A stretch of DNA of 64,000 nucleotides. It comes from Aphrocallistes beatrix (taxonomy: Eukaryota; Porifera; Hexactinellida; Sceptrulophora; Aphrocallistidae). Below, piece by piece: positions 20,080-31,053 of the stretch (positions are counted from its first letter, which is position 1; each line of letters starts with the position of its first letter). The position numbers and the translations under genes were made by a program. The notes beneath the pieces are model-generated. The model did no database searches. It was given only the letters and a program-made list of their open reading frames with translations, and was not told the DNA's origin. Where the stretch lies: assembly GCA_963281255.1 (NCBI GenBank), contig OY725502.1, forward strand, positions 1,550,001 through 1,614,000. Reading direction: 5' to 3'.

Positions 20080-20320
20080 ATGTATATATAATATATATAT
20101 ATCCTTACTCTAAGTTGACTAATTCATTAAAAAATGCCAAAGAATTATGAATTATTCGAATAATTCATAATTCAAGAATGAATTAGTCAATCATAAGTAA
20201 AGTTGAGAAATTAATGAATTAATGAATAATTCGAATAATTCATAATTCCTGAAATATGAATTATAGTCCTTACTATCCTTACTATTAAAAGTCGATTAAT
20301 GTATATTTATATATATATAT

Positions 20321-20834
20321 ACAAGCGCGCTTCGCTTGCTTGCGCTCCGCGGCTGGCGGACACTTTGTGTCCGCCGGAGGCGCCCTTTGGGCGCCTGTGG
20401 TTACCATTGATTAATTATAAGGGAGATAACATCCCTAAATACATCTGTACTACTGTTATAATCGATATTGCACGAAAAATCACCAAATTTATCAATTTTT
20501 AAAATTTAGATGAGTAATGATGACATCATAACAAAGTGCTGAGCCATCATTTTTTTATGATAGTTGCATCATATGTGAGGTATGTTAGTATACAGATTCT
20601 ATTAAAATTTCAGCCTTCTATCTCCTATAATGGCTGAGTTATGCTCGAATAACTGTATTGCTTAACTTTTAAAAATGTGACAATGACGTCATAATTCCAT
20701 GATGAGTCGACATTTTCGTCTGAACTCAGAACTTAGTGGAGCCATAGCCAAAAGACTCCCATATGCTAAAAATCAGCTTTCTGGGCCTGACAGTTTCTTC
20801 AATCAATTCGTTACAGATATATATCCTTACTATT
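20321..20834 (-). mobile_element. Helitron-like non-autonomous element
   Basis: About 500 bp of the most abundant repeat in the window, minus orientation. The GC-rich 3' hairpin end (GCGCGCTTCGC...) comes first on the plus strand, then the palindrome GGACACTTTGTGTCC, the body, and the 5' end at CGAATTG near 20810. Tips of the family's 5' end (TCCTTACTATTAAAA) lie on both sides, consistent with neighbouring or tandem copies. Confidence 0.6.
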
Positions 20835-20855
20835 AAAACTCGATTATTGTATATA

Positions 20856-21364
20856 CAGTCGACTCTCGTTAATACGAACACGGATAAGGAGTACAATCGG
20901 ATAAGAAGTACAAGTTTTGATTCCCCAACCTAATCTATGGCAAAATATATACAAACGAACTCCGGTTAACACGAACTCGGATAAGACGAAATATCGGATA
21001 ATAAGTACGATTTGTGGGTCCCCTTCAGTGCGTTTTCAATACTAAATACATCGGTTAATACGAACACGGATAATACGAACAAGTGTGTGCCTACGAGCAC
21101 TTTGAATATGGTACGTAGTATGTACGTAGATAGATACTAGACAGATATTTCTCAATGAAAATACAGTCGAATCTCGTTAATACAACATGGATAATGAGTT
21201 CTCTATTTGACAAGTACAATTTCATACTCTCACGTAGTTATCACTATGTATATTAAGTATTTTGGACAAATGTGGCTATGTACGTACTTCGGTTAATACG
21301 TACTCCGGATAAGGAGTACAAATCTCCACGGTCCCTTGGTGTACGTGTTAACGAGAGTCGACTG
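20856..21364. mobile_element. pogo/Tigger-type element with internal repeats
   Basis: Ends CAGTCGACTCTCGTTAATAC and the complement TAACGAGAGTCGACTG with TA on each side. Inside, the phrases CGGATAAG/GTTAATACGAAC recur several times in the same and opposite sense. A second left-end copy (CAGTCGAATCTCGTTAATAC) lies near 21164, so the element grew by internal duplication or nested insertion. No transposase. Confidence 0.7.
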
Positions 21365-21415
21365 TATATATATATATCCTTACTATTAAAACTCGATGAT
21401 TGTATATATATATAT

Positions 21416-22034
21416 CAGGGTTGAAACCGAATAATTGATTATTCGGTTTAACCAAATATTATTTGCAAATAATTGATATTTGGTTTGTAACCAAATATCA
21501 TTATTTGGTATTCGGTTGAGAACCAAATAATTTGGTCAACCAAATAATTTGGTTAACCGAATAATATTGTCAACCGAATAATTTGGTCAACCGAATAATT
21601 TGGTCAACCGAATAATTTGGTCAACCGAATATTTGGCCAAACAAATATTTGGCAAACAAATAATTTGCATGCTTTCCCAACACAATAATCACATGTTCTT
21701 ACATGAAGTGGTCCGAACACAAATAAATATAATTGGCTTGCTTATACTTGAATATATTTTTGTATAACTATATATATATAAACATTTATGCAAAAATATA
21801 ATCAAGTATTATTTGGTTGACCAAATTATTCGGTTAACCAAATTATTCGGTTGACCAAATTATTCGGTTGACCAAATTATTTGGTCTGACCATTATTCGG
21901 TTAACCAAATTATTCGGTTTGACCATTATTCGGTTAACCAAATTATTCGGTTTGACCATTATTTGGTTAACCAAATTATTTGGTCTGACCATTATTCGGT
22001 TAAAATGGTATTTGGTTGAAGCGGTTTCAACCTT
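21416..22034. mobile_element. hAT-like MITE made of short tandem repeats
   Basis: Ends CAGGGTTGAAACCG and CGGTTTCAACCTTG are inverted repeats. On each side, 18-24 bp phrases (CCGAATAATTTGGTCAA on the left, TTGACCAAATTATTCGG on the right) are tandemly repeated. The two halves are mutually complementary around a non-repetitive centre of about 150 bp (about 21665-21800). The flanks are TA microsatellite, so target duplication cannot be read with certainty. Confidence 0.6.
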
Positions 22035-22071
22035 GATATATATCTATCTATCTATATATAATATATATATA

Positions 22072-23719
22072 TCTGTAACGAATTGATTGAAGAAACTGCA
22101 GGGCGCAGAAGGCTGATTTTTGGCATGTGGGAGTCTTTTGGCTATGGCTCCAGTAAGTTCTGAGTTCAGAGCAAAATGTCGACTCATCATGGAATTATGA
22201 CGTCATTGTCACATTTTTAAAAGTTAAGCAACACAGTTATTCGTGCATAACTCAGCCATTATAGGAGATAGAAGGCTGAAATTTTAATAGAATCTGTATA
22301 CTAACATACCTCACATATGATGCGACTTTCATCAAAAAATGATGACTCATCACTTTGTTATGACGTCATCATTACGCATCAAAAATTTTAAAATTGACAA
22401 ATTTGGTGATTTTTCGAGTGATATCGATTAGCACAGTAGAACAGACATATTTAGAGATGTTACCTCCCTTATAATTAACCAATGTGACTCCAGGCGACCG
22501 AAGGGAGCCTCCGGCGGACACAAAGTGTCCGCCAGCCGCGCAGCGCAAGCAAGCGCGAAGCGCGCTTGTATATATATATATATATCCTTACTATTAAAAC
22601 TCGATGATTTGTATATATATCTCTGTAACGAATTGATTGAAGAAACTGCCGGGCGTAGAAGGCTGATTTTTTGCATGTGGGAGTCTTTTGGCTATGGCTC
22701 CAGTAAGTTCTGAGCTCAGACCAAAATGTCGACTCATCATGGAATTATGACGTCATTGTCACATTTTTAAAAGTTAAGCAACACAGTTATTCGGGCATAA
22801 CTCAGCCATTATAGGAGATAGAAGGCTGAAATTTTAATAGAATCTGTATACTAACATACCTCACATATGATGCGACTTTCATCAAAAAATGATGACTCAT
22901 CACTTTGTTATGACGTCATCATTACGCATCAAAAATTTTAAAATTGACAAATTTGGTGATTTTTCGAGTGATATCGATTAGCACAGTAGAACAGACATAT
23001 TTAGAGATGTTATCTCCCTTATAATTAACCAATGTGACTCCAGGCGACCGAAGGGAGCCTCCGGCGGACACAAAGTGTCCGCCAGCCGCGCAGCGCAAGC
23101 AAGCGCGAAGCGCGCTTGGATATATATATATATATATCTGTAACGAATTGATTGAAGAAACTGCCGGGCGCAGAAGGCTGATTTTTGGCATGTGGGAGTT
23201 TTTTGGCTATGGCTCCAGTAAGTTCTGAGTTCAGAGCAAAATGTCCACTCATCATGGAATTATGACGTCATTGTCACATTTTAAAAAGTTAAGCAACACA
23301 GTTATTCGGGCATAACTCAGCCATTATAAGAAATAGAAGGCTGAAATTTTAATAGAATCTGTATACTAACATGCCTCACATATGATACAACTCTCATCCA
23401 AATATGATGGCTCATCACTCTGTTATGACGTCATCATTACACATCAAAAATTTTAAAATTGACAAATTTGGTGATTTTTCGTGCTATATAGATTATAACA
23501 GTAGGACAGATGTATTTAGAGATGTTATCTCCTTTACAATTAACCAATGTGACTCCAGGCGACCGAAGGGAGCTTCCGGCGGACACGAAGTGTCCGCCAG
23601 TCGCGCAGCGCAAGCAAGCGAAGCGCGCTTGTATATATATATACACACACATACACACATACACAAACATTAATCGAGTTTTAATAGTAAGGGTAAGGAT
23701 ATATATCTGGAACGAATTG
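22072..23719 (+). mobile_element. Head-to-tail array of Helitron-like elements
   Basis: Three complete copies (about 22072-22570, 22585-23118, 23136-23632) and the start of a fourth (from about 23672) lie in direct orientation, separated by TA-rich microsatellite. Each body runs from CTGTAACGAATTGATTGAAG to the GC-rich hairpin AAGCGCGAAGCGCGCTT. Copies two and four carry the tip TCCTTACTATTAAAACTCGA; before copy four it is inverted. Bodies are over 90% alike by eye. Open frames inside come from the repeat and are shared between copies, so I do not read them as genes. Confidence 0.65.
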
Positions 23720-23919
23720 NNNNNNNNNNNNNNNNNNNNNNNNNNNNNNNNNNNNNNNNNNNNNNNNNNNNNNNNNNNNNNNNNNNNNNNNNNNNNNNNN
23801 NNNNNNNNNNNNNNNNNNNNNNNNNNNNNNNNNNNNNNNNNNNNNNNNNNNNNNNNNNNNNNNNNNNNNNNNNNNNNNNNNNNNNNNNNNNNNNNNNNNN
23901 NNNNNNNNNNNNNNNNNNN
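23720..23919. other. Assembly gap (200 N)
   Basis: Exactly 200 unknown bases, placed inside the fourth Helitron-like copy. The round length suggests a scaffolding gap of unknown true size in a tandem array. Confidence 0.98.
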
Positions 23920-24244
23920 TAGAAATTTCAGTTTTTCGACTAGAACTCAACCATTTTAGGCGATAGAAGGCTGAAATTTAAATAGAATGTGTCATGGCCT
24001 ACTTAACTCAGGCCTCACAGTAGAATGGAAATATTGTACCAGGGATGCAGTCGAAGCCGGTAATTGTTAATTAACCACAATATTTTATTCATGTTTATCT
24101 ATTCACAATTACCCATAACATTTTCATACAATCATGTTCGTATATACTTTAATTTGTAAAAATAGCATTCATATATAATTTAATCATAATAATAAATATT
24201 TACATACATTTCTTTTTTGCACTAGCTACATACTTACATTTGAA

Positions 24245-24640
24245 ATGCCGACCAGTTGCTCGGCACCTGGTTGCAAGTGTAACTACAAGTCTGAAGATCG
24301 TGTGACTCTTTTCAAGATGCCGCAGAAACCAGATCAACTTAGACACGCTTTGGTTCGGGCACTCCGCAGATATGATTTAGACGAGTTAAAGGTTGTTTAC
24401 GTCTGCGCGAAGCACTAGGACTGAAGATATCGAGTACACGCACAAGATTCCCAACGGAGATGGTACTTTTCGCGAAATCCCTAGAGTGAACCCAAAGCTG
24501 AAGGATGATACTGTACCAGTCTTTCTACCAAGATGTCCTCATACTCCCAATCTGCAGCTAAGCGAAGTCGTCGGTCTCTCGACTCAAAAGATGACGAGTT
24601 CCTCAATCAAGCTTTGACACTTAGCCTGAGATCTGATCTA
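24245..24640 (+). pseudogene. THAP-domain start of P-like transposase, broken
   Basis: From ATG 24245 the reading begins MPTSCSAPGCKCNY, then LFKMP and YVCAKH. These are the Cys-x(4)-Cys and Cys-x2-His spacing landmarks of the THAP C2CH zinc finger, the DNA-binding module of P-element and THAP9 transposases. A stop follows directly after YVCAKH. Reading resumes in another frame with TEDIEYTHKIPNGDG and VNPKLKDDTVPVFLPRCP, the usual end of a transposon THAP domain. It is therefore frameshifted. Confidence 0.82.
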
Positions 24641-24784
24641 GAAGAAAAAGATATTCAAGGTTAGCTGCTTCCAGGAAATGCAAGGTAGGTTATCACTTAT
24701 TTCTTTACCTAAAACCTGGTCATTATGGTGCCCAGATGAGCATAGCTTGATTTTTATGTGTCCTAGTTTAGAGAATTATAGTAT

Positions 24785-25281
24785 ACAAGCGCGCTTCGCG
24801 CTTGCTTGCGCTGCGCGGCTGGCGGACACTTTGTGTCCGCCGGAGGCTCCCTTCGGTCGCCTGGAGTCACATTGGTTAATTATAAGGGAGATAACATCTC
24901 TAAATATGTCTGTCCTACTGTGCTAATCGATATCACTCGAAAAATCACCAAATTTGTGAATGTAAAAATTTTTGATGCGTAATGATGACGTCATAACAAA
25001 GTGATGAGTCATCATTTTTTGATAATAGTTGCATCATATGTGAGGTATGTTAGTACACAGATTCTATTAAAATTTCAGCCTTCTATCTCCTATAATGGCT
25101 GAGTTATGCCTGAATAACTGTGTTGCTTAACTTTTAAAAATGTGACAATGACGTCATAATTCCATGATGAGTGGACATTTTGCTCTGAACTCAGAACTTA
25201 CTGGAGCCATAGCCAAAAGACTCCCACATGCCAAAAATCAGCTTTCTGAGCCCGGCAGTTTCTTCAATCAATTCGTTACAG

Positions 25282-25312
<31 letters not shown>

Positions 25313-25341
25313 AATAACAATCGAGTTTTAATAGTAAGGAT
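24785..25341 (-). mobile_element. Helitron-like element nested in the P-like transposon
   Basis: Full-length minus-strand copy. The GC-rich hairpin end comes first on the plus strand; the 5' tip, complement of TCCTTACTATTAAAACTCGA, comes last near 25341. A TA microsatellite lies between body and tip. It separates the THAP exon remnant from the transposase core. Confidence 0.65.
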
Positions 25342-25565
25342 TAATTGATGTTTATTTGGTAGTAACGTTCGATCTTTCTATCAAGGCCTTTTGTAAAAAT
25401 GAGATTTTTCCACATTCGCTCAGTTGCCTAAGTGATTCGACAACTTGAATCACTTGTGAATGAAATTTCTAGTGCGCGTTATCGATGTGAGCCATATAAG
25501 AATTCTGAATTACTGTTTCCCATATATCATCAGCGAATGTTCATATCCAACAAGCCATTGATATT

Positions 25566-26436
25566 ATGCATACCAGTTCGGATGTGAAAACATCTGAGCA
25601 TCCAGAAATTTGTCGACTCCAATTCATTCAATGCCAGTTAGAAAACAGTCTTGTTCCCAAAAATAGACGTAGATACAACATACTCACACAAATATTATCT
25701 CTTAAAACACATCTGATCTCGCCAGCTTGTTATAAGTATCTCCAGCACATGCCTTGCCTATCACTTCCTCACTTCAATACTTTAGAAAAATTGTACTCTA
25801 CATTTGGGCTCGAAAATGAATTCTTTCCATTCCTGAGGCAAGCAACGTGTTCTTTTTCGAATGAACGAAAACATGTCATCCTTCAAATGGATGAAATTCA
25901 CGTAAAACCCGGTACAATAGAACTCGGTTAGTACGTACTCGGGATACAACGTACTTCGGTTTAGTACGTACTCATTTCTCTGAACCAGAATTCATTTATT
26001 ATATAGATTCCTATGTAATATCAACTCGGTTAGTACGTACTTACTGATGGTACGTGCTTTTTTCCGCTTCCTGGAGGGGTACGTACTAACCGAGATCTAC
26101 TGTATATCATACAAGGGAGGCAAAATTATAGGATCCAATATATGTCCAGATAATCCTACGAAAACTGTAATTGCTATCATGGTCTCTAGCCTTCAGAAAA
26201 AATGGTCCTGCATTGTTCGTCTGTTACCATGAAGGGCCAGCGAGGAAAATTCTAGTCGAGCTTGCTTTAAACTCAATAGTAGGTAGCAATGATTGTGATG
26301 TCTGGGAAAATACATGTCCTTCCTGCAATATTCCTCGTTTTTCGATTCTACGTAGGTTGTTATTTATTTCAGGAAATTGTACAAGTATGATAGCTAATAA
26401 AGTAAAAAATTATAATTTCATGGTACATAGTATGTA
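25566..26436 (+). pseudogene. Transposase core fragments of the P-like element
   Basis: First piece (25566-25914): SPACYKYLQHMPCLSLPH, then FFPFLRQATCSFS and VILQMDEIHVKPG. These are landmarks of P-element/THAP9-type transposases, with an Asp of the RNase H-like catalytic core in the last motif. A pogo-type MITE interrupts at 25915. Removing it with one TA copy restores the frame directly into SYKGGKIIG and TKTVIAIMVSSLQKKW, then RLLP. Downstream the frame shifts again and ends near 26436. Incomplete. Confidence 0.8.
25915..26102. mobile_element. pogo-type MITE inside the P-like transposase
   Basis: 188 bp; left end CAATAGAACTCGGTTAGTAC, right end complement GTACTAACCGAGATCTACTG, TA on both sides. 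Internal TTAGTACGTACT phrases repeat. The insertion splits the transposase codons exactly at a TA, which fits Tc1/mariner-pogo target choice. Confidence 0.8.
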
Positions 26437-26439
26437 GAG

Positions 26440-26726
26440 CAGGGGTTCTTAACCGAAACAATCATGTTACCCCCTTGCGAAATTACTAATAGACATCCTT
26501 CCCCTCCCCTGACTAATCAACATTAAATTGTATTATAATATTCTTTAAACCAACGGTCTGAATATTAGAGTAGATTCGAGCAGATTCTAGTATTAGCATT
26601 TAATGTGACACTTGCATATTTTTTTCAGATATTATAAGGTTTACCCAATTTGATAAATAAATTTCCCAAAAAAATCCACCAAATTCCCTCCTAGGGGGGA
26701 ATTCCCCCCCCGGTTAAGAACCCCTG
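26440..26726. mobile_element. hAT-type MITE with 8-bp target duplication
   Basis: Ends CAGGGGTTCTTAACCG and CGGTTAAGAACCCCTG are perfect 16-bp inverted repeats. ATGTAGAG flanks the element on both sides (26432-26439 and 26727-26734), the 8-bp duplication of hAT transposons. No transposase inside. Confidence 0.92.
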
Positions 26727-27230
26727 ATGTAGAGGAATTGAAAAACGTAAATTGAAAGTAACTCTTAATATCCTTATATTTTTATATAGTGTGTTTAACT
26801 TTATTTTTCTTTATTTAGTTCAGCTGTAAGCGCGGCCAACCTTTCTCACATCCCAGTAACTCAACCCTCAATTTGTTAATCGGAGACAACAACAGCGCTA
26901 AAATGATCGAAAGAAAGTTTATGTATTGTAAAACTGTTTTAATACATTATTAATTGTCATTGTATTAGTATTGTCTTGTTTATTTCAATTATTTAAATGA
27001 AATATATGATATCACTTCAACTCTCAATATAGTATAGTATGATGGAGACATTTAAAATAGAAATTAATGAGGGTTAGATCAAATGTGAACGCTCAAGGCT
27101 ATCACTCAAATCATTATGTACTAAAAATTACCACGAAATATTGAAAAGTTGGTATTTCATTGTTCGGCTTCGATCGCATCCCTGGTCCAAATTTCACATT
27201 CTACTGTGAGGCCTGAGTTAAGTAGGCCAT

Positions 27231-27473
27231 GAATGTGTATATTAATATACCTTACATATGATGCAACAATGATCAAAACTTTGTATGACGTCATCATTAT
27301 GCATCAAAAAATGAAAAACTTTTTCGAGTGATATCGATTATAATAGTAAGACAGACGTATTTAGAGATGTTATCTACGGATCTACCTTATAATTAATCAA
27401 TATGAGTCTAGGCACCTCTGGCGGACACTTTGTGTCCGCCAGCGCGCAGCTCAGGCAAGCAAAGCGCGCTTGT
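27231..27473 (+). mobile_element. Distal half of the Helitron-like copy split by the P-like element
   Basis: Continues the family consensus exactly where the copy was interrupted at 23992 (AATGTGTATATTAATATACC onward). It ends in the GC-rich AAGCGCGCTTGT terminus, with small deletions in the GC-rich part. Confidence 0.7.
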
Positions 27474-28255
27474 ATGCTATAAATATAAATATTTTATTTA
27501 GTGTCACTATTTTTAGTGCAGTTCCTAGTATAGGAGAAGTATTAAGCCATGATTGGTGTGTAACGTACTTCTGTCCGTCGGCTCGTTCCTGAAAAACTAT
27601 TGGACTAAATTGCACCAAATTTTGCAAAAATTCACCTTTTGGTTCGTACCTTTTCACAAAAGGTGAGAATTCAATGAAAATAAACTACAAGTAGTTATTA
27701 TCACTCTCAAACTTGAAATCTGATTAGCTGAACGTGACGAAAGCTGCTGACCAAGAAACATCACAGCCGAAGTTTATTATATTTGTTAAATAGAATTGGA
27801 CATAAATGCATATAAATGATTCATAATGACTCTCTAAGATTGAAACTTGATTGGTTGACATGAAAGAAAATGTTTACACTCAATTATAGTTGCATGTTAT
27901 TGTAGACCAAATGTAATATATTTTCAGATTTTTCACATGAATTTACAAGTATATAGGCTAGAAATGAGATCTCAACGGTTAGTATGGGGTATTCCACTAT
28001 AAATTTCAAATTGGGATAAGTTTCCGGAACGGAATGGAATGTTTCCCATAAATAGAATTATTAAATTTCATTGGTTAGTTGAGAACTCCATTTAATCGAA
28101 CAAAATTTCAGGGCCGCCCGAAGTGTCTCTTAAAGTGGAGTAACCTGTATTTTAAGATACAACAATATCAAACCATTTTGTAAAATTGATACGAAACTTC
28201 CTTACTCCTTCTAGCTATAAATTTCTGTTTTATAGTTCTCTTAGAAGTATTACTA
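27474..28255. other. AT-rich spacer upstream of the NHL gene
   Basis: No coding region recognised. About 28085-28150 (AACTCCATTTAATCGAAC, later TCTTAAAGTGGAGT) looks like a degenerate pogo-type inverted pair. Pyrimidine-rich AG sites just before 28256 (TTTATAG, TTCTCTTAG) could be splice acceptors of a 5' UTR intron. Confidence 0.4.
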
Positions 28256-29158
28256 ATGACAGCTCGGCTTTCTGTAATAGCCAGTAACAAAACTAACGAA
28301 GTTGTTGATACTAAAGTGTCGGTAGCTACCCATTATGAAGCGTTTGGTCATCTAGTAGCAGTAGCAGAACGAGGAAGTTCCCTTGAGAAGTTGATAAGTC
28401 CACGAGGTGTCGCTATTGATTCTTGCACAAATCAAATATATGTCGTAGATTGTCATGCTCGCATCTCAATCTTCTCAGATAATGGCGAATTCCTAAATAC
28501 GTTTTCACATGAAAACTTGGAGAGTCCATGGGGTATAGCGATCCATAGGGGCATTATCTACGTTACAGATCCAAGAAAACAGTCCGTTTTCTATTTTAAA
28601 CTTTCAGAAGATTTATGTCTCGTCGCTAGCCAAGTGAAACGGGGGTCTGGTATTAGACAGTTTAACGGACCTAGAGGACTGACTGTCTCAGCCAACGGGG
28701 ATGTCTTTGTGGCTGATTGCTTTAACAACCGAGTTCAAATTCTTGATATTGACCTCCAATACCAGCGACAACTTTCGCACTATTCCATGACACAGCCATA
28801 TGACGTCAGACTGACATCAGACGAAGTGTACATACTCAGTATTAAAGATCATTTCTGCGTACATGTTTTTTCGCACGCTGGAGACAAGATTCGTTCTATA
28901 ATCACGAGTGGTTCAGCTGCTGATCAGGTCTATTGCCCTTCATTCTTCTGTCTTGACTCTGACAGGAATTTGATTATCAGTGATTGCTATAGTCACACAG
29001 TCAAAATATTCTCTAAAGGAGGAAAACCCCTCCACACAATAGGAGCAAATGGCAATGAGGTGGGGATGCTACCTCCTCCTTATGGAGTAGCTCTTATTGG
29101 CAACTTCAAATTAGTTATTTCTAATTTTAGTTCTGGACTTCAAATATTTTATTATTAA
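28256..29158 (+). CDS. NHL-repeat protein (stand-alone beta-propeller)
   Basis: The 300-residue protein consists almost entirely of NHL repeats. Examples are ISPRGVAIDSCTNQIYVVD, a second block SPWGIAIHRGIIYVTD, a third GPRGLTVSANGDVFVADC with NNRVQILD, and later CLDSDRNLIISDCYSH and YGVALIGNFKLVIS. Five to six blades are visible, which is enough for a propeller. In animals such propellers bind RNA or protein and usually follow RING/B-box/coiled-coil parts (TRIM-NHL). Here those parts are absent and only about 35 residues precede the first repeat. No signal peptide is seen. Two decayed relatives lie at 18590-19066 and 31054-32340, so this is a locally multiplying family. The ATG at 28256 could be internal if an upstream exon exists. 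Confidence 0.82.
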   Translation: MTARLSVIASNKTNEVVDTKVSVATHYEAFGHLVAVAERGSSLEKLISPRGVAIDSCTNQIYVVDCHARISIFSDNGEFLNTFSHENLESPWGIAIHRGIIYVTDPRKQSVFYFKLSEDLCLVASQVKRGSGIRQFNGPRGLTVSANGDVFVADCFNNRVQILDIDLQYQRQLSHYSMTQPYDVRLTSDEVYILSIKDHFCVHVFSHAGDKIRSIITSGSAADQVYCPSFFCLDSDRNLIISDCYSHTVKIFSKGGKPLHTIGANGNEVGMLPPPYGVALIGNFKLVISNFSSGLQIFYY

Positions 29159-29228
29159 TTCTAGCTGTGCCTACATCCTTGTTGGCGTGTCACCATATGG
29201 CAGTACAATTAATGTCTATGAGCTGAGC

Positions 29229-29828
29229 AATTAGGGAACACTTTTGGGACTGCTGAAAAGTGTTCCTAATATGGAGGTGTTCCTTGATAAGAGGTCTGCA
29301 TTTTAAGGGCCTGTCATAAACTTTATGCGGTGTATGAATGTTTGTTTGTACACGTTTAACGAATCTGTATTATTAAATGTAATAAGTAGTCTAATTGATT
29401 AAACTACGAAAAAGTCTGTGAGACATTTCTGAGACATGTGGCAACGCTTTTCTACAATATGTCCATAAACAACACTCTCAGTACTGATGATTGACAAGAT
29501 CTCTAACTTCTGTGAAAAGGTTAGATTCTTTCTGGATTTTGAAGACATTGTGATGATTTGTTTTGAGATCCCCACAAACTGTGAACAAAATACGTACAGC
29601 TCACTGACAGTCATGTTGATCCCCAGAAATTATGATAAACACTTATGTTCCTTAATGGGAGGTCCATATGAATGGCTAAGTGACATTTGGGACACAAAAG
29701 AGTGTTCCTTGTTCACTTTATGGAGGTGTTCCTTAATGGGAGGTAGGTATCAATGTTAGGTATCAATGTTAGTGACTTAAAAATGATGTCCCCTAAGCGG
29801 AGGTGTTCCCTAATGGAGGTTTTACTGT
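29229..29828 (-). mobile_element. Tigger/pogo-type transposon remnant
   Basis: The right end (plus strand GGTGTTCCCTAATGGAGGTTTTACTG, read as complement CAGTAAAACCTCCATTAGGG) is a pogo-type terminus bordered by TA at 29829. GGAGGTGTTCC phrases recur at 29275, 29721 and 29799, and AGGGAACACTTTT near 29234 may be the decayed opposite end. A CENP-B-type DNA-binding fragment lies inside. Confidence 0.6.
29399..29545 (-). pseudogene. CENP-B/pogo-type N-terminal HTH fragment
   Basis: On the minus strand the frame from ATG 29545 reads MSSKSRKNLTFSQKLEILSI and then KCLTDFF. The basic start and the LTFSQKLEIL helix are the hallmark of the first helix-turn-helix of CENP-B/Tigger/jerky transposases. 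Only about 45 residues remain and no DDE domain follows. Confidence 0.6.
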
Positions 29829-29900
29829 ACTCACAAAGTATGCTCGTAGTAATAATAAAATCAATAATATTGTAAATAAATATTGATATTAGGTGGTTAA

Positions 29901-30873
29901 CCCGTAGTCTACTGTATAGTTATATCTTGTAATGATAACCTACTCTGTTAGTGCGTACTCAAGGATGTACACATTTTAATGGATTATTGATGTACTCAGT
30001 GACGAGAGTCACTTGCTGCCAAAACCAATTAGGTTTTGCTCATAGACATTAATTGTACTGCCATATGGTGACACGCCAACAAGGATGTAGGCACAGCTAG
30101 GATTGCTGTTAACATCCCGAACTCCTGCTTCGGTAATAAACATCATTGCGTGGCGTATAATTAAAATTATTATTCATATAAGCAAACAAAGTCTGTTAAA
30201 TGTGTTCAAATATAGTTCATCGTACACCAGTACAATGGAAATGATCAGTTGAAATTCATGATCAGGTGGTCAATAAAGATTCCTGGTAGATAAGCACACC
30301 TAAAGTTAACCACATACAAGCTAAGTAAGGAATTGTTCGTGTAATGGGAATTTTAGAGTTGCTTATGTGCAGTAATGACTTTTTAAACACCGAGTCATGA
30401 GATTCAAGTTTTTAGATGGAATGTAACAACATTCCTATGTTGCTATGGTGTTGTTAGGAAGCTAAACTGCATTGCATTGACCATGTGACCCCTCAAATTG
30501 CTTGAACTTTTGTTCTGATTATGAATATCAATATTGTAGTGGTGTAGTGGGCGTACAATGATTTCTATTGTGAGAGTGAAGTCACATAGTATATCCTTAC
30601 TGGCTCTCTATCGATATATTCTCCTTTTTTTGTTTACAACAGCCAGTTTATTTTGGAGAGCAATCCCGAGGGGCGATGTAATACTAGGGTTTTATAATGT
30701 GGTACTACAACAGACTATTGTGCCAACCTATTCATTTGGACCATCAACATTCATTGATTAATTATTGGAAAATGTTTTGTGGAATCAGAGTGGAATAAGT
30801 GAACTTCCATTTGTTACGAATCTAGCAAATGACCAGGATTATTAAATTTAGGTTCGTAGAATGAGACGTACTA
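29901..30873 (+). repeat. Left arm of a ~0.9 kb inverted repeat
   Basis: Almost the whole stretch is the complement of 33126-34020. The outer end CCCGTAGTCTACTGTATAG pairs with CTATACAGTAGACCACGGG at 34020. The inner end TTTAGGTTCGTAGAATG pairs with CATTCTACGAACCTTAA at about 33136. A segment near 30150-30240 differs between the arms. Shorter copies of the part with GTGCCTACATCCTTGTTGGC occur near 29166 and 50852, so the arms belong to a dispersed family. Confidence 0.85.
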
Positions 30874-31053
30874 GTATATTGTAATTGTATTGTGTTATTT
30901 AAGTTTTTAACAGTATCATAACGCCATGGTACAATAGTATTGCGCTCACACCAAGTAAGGCTATATAGAAAATATAGGATTCACAGTATTTACTTGCATT
31001 CTACTTTTATTTTTTATTTTCCAGCGATCCACGTTAATTTTATAACAAATAGA

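Larger units (their letters stand above)
23993..27230 (+). mobile_element. P-superfamily DNA transposon with THAP transposase remnants
   Basis: Terminal inverted repeats of about 65 bp start CATGGCCTACTTAACTCAGG on the left. On the right they end with the complement, finishing GTTAAGTAGGCCAT. The 8-bp sequence GAATGTGT directly abuts both ends (23985-23992 and 27231-27238), which matches the 8-bp duplication made by P elements. The element interrupts a Helitron-like copy that resumes after the right end. Inside are a THAP zinc-finger region, transposase core pieces and three later insertions (24785-25341, 25915-26102, 26440-26726). The transposase frame is disrupted, so the copy is inactive. 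Confidence 0.88.

Noticed and set aside
21540-22010. CRISPR-like array of ~18-24 bp repeated phrases
   Set aside because: No unique spacers of constant length, the two halves are inverted relative to each other, the unit is AT-rich and bounded by transposon-like ends, and the genome is eukaryotic.
22428-24926. Recurring predicted peptide (AARLADTLCPPEAPFGRL type) in several places, suggesting a conserved small protein
   Set aside because: It is the translation of the GC-rich end of the Helitron-like element. It appears wherever the repeat does, on either strand, with different starts and frames.
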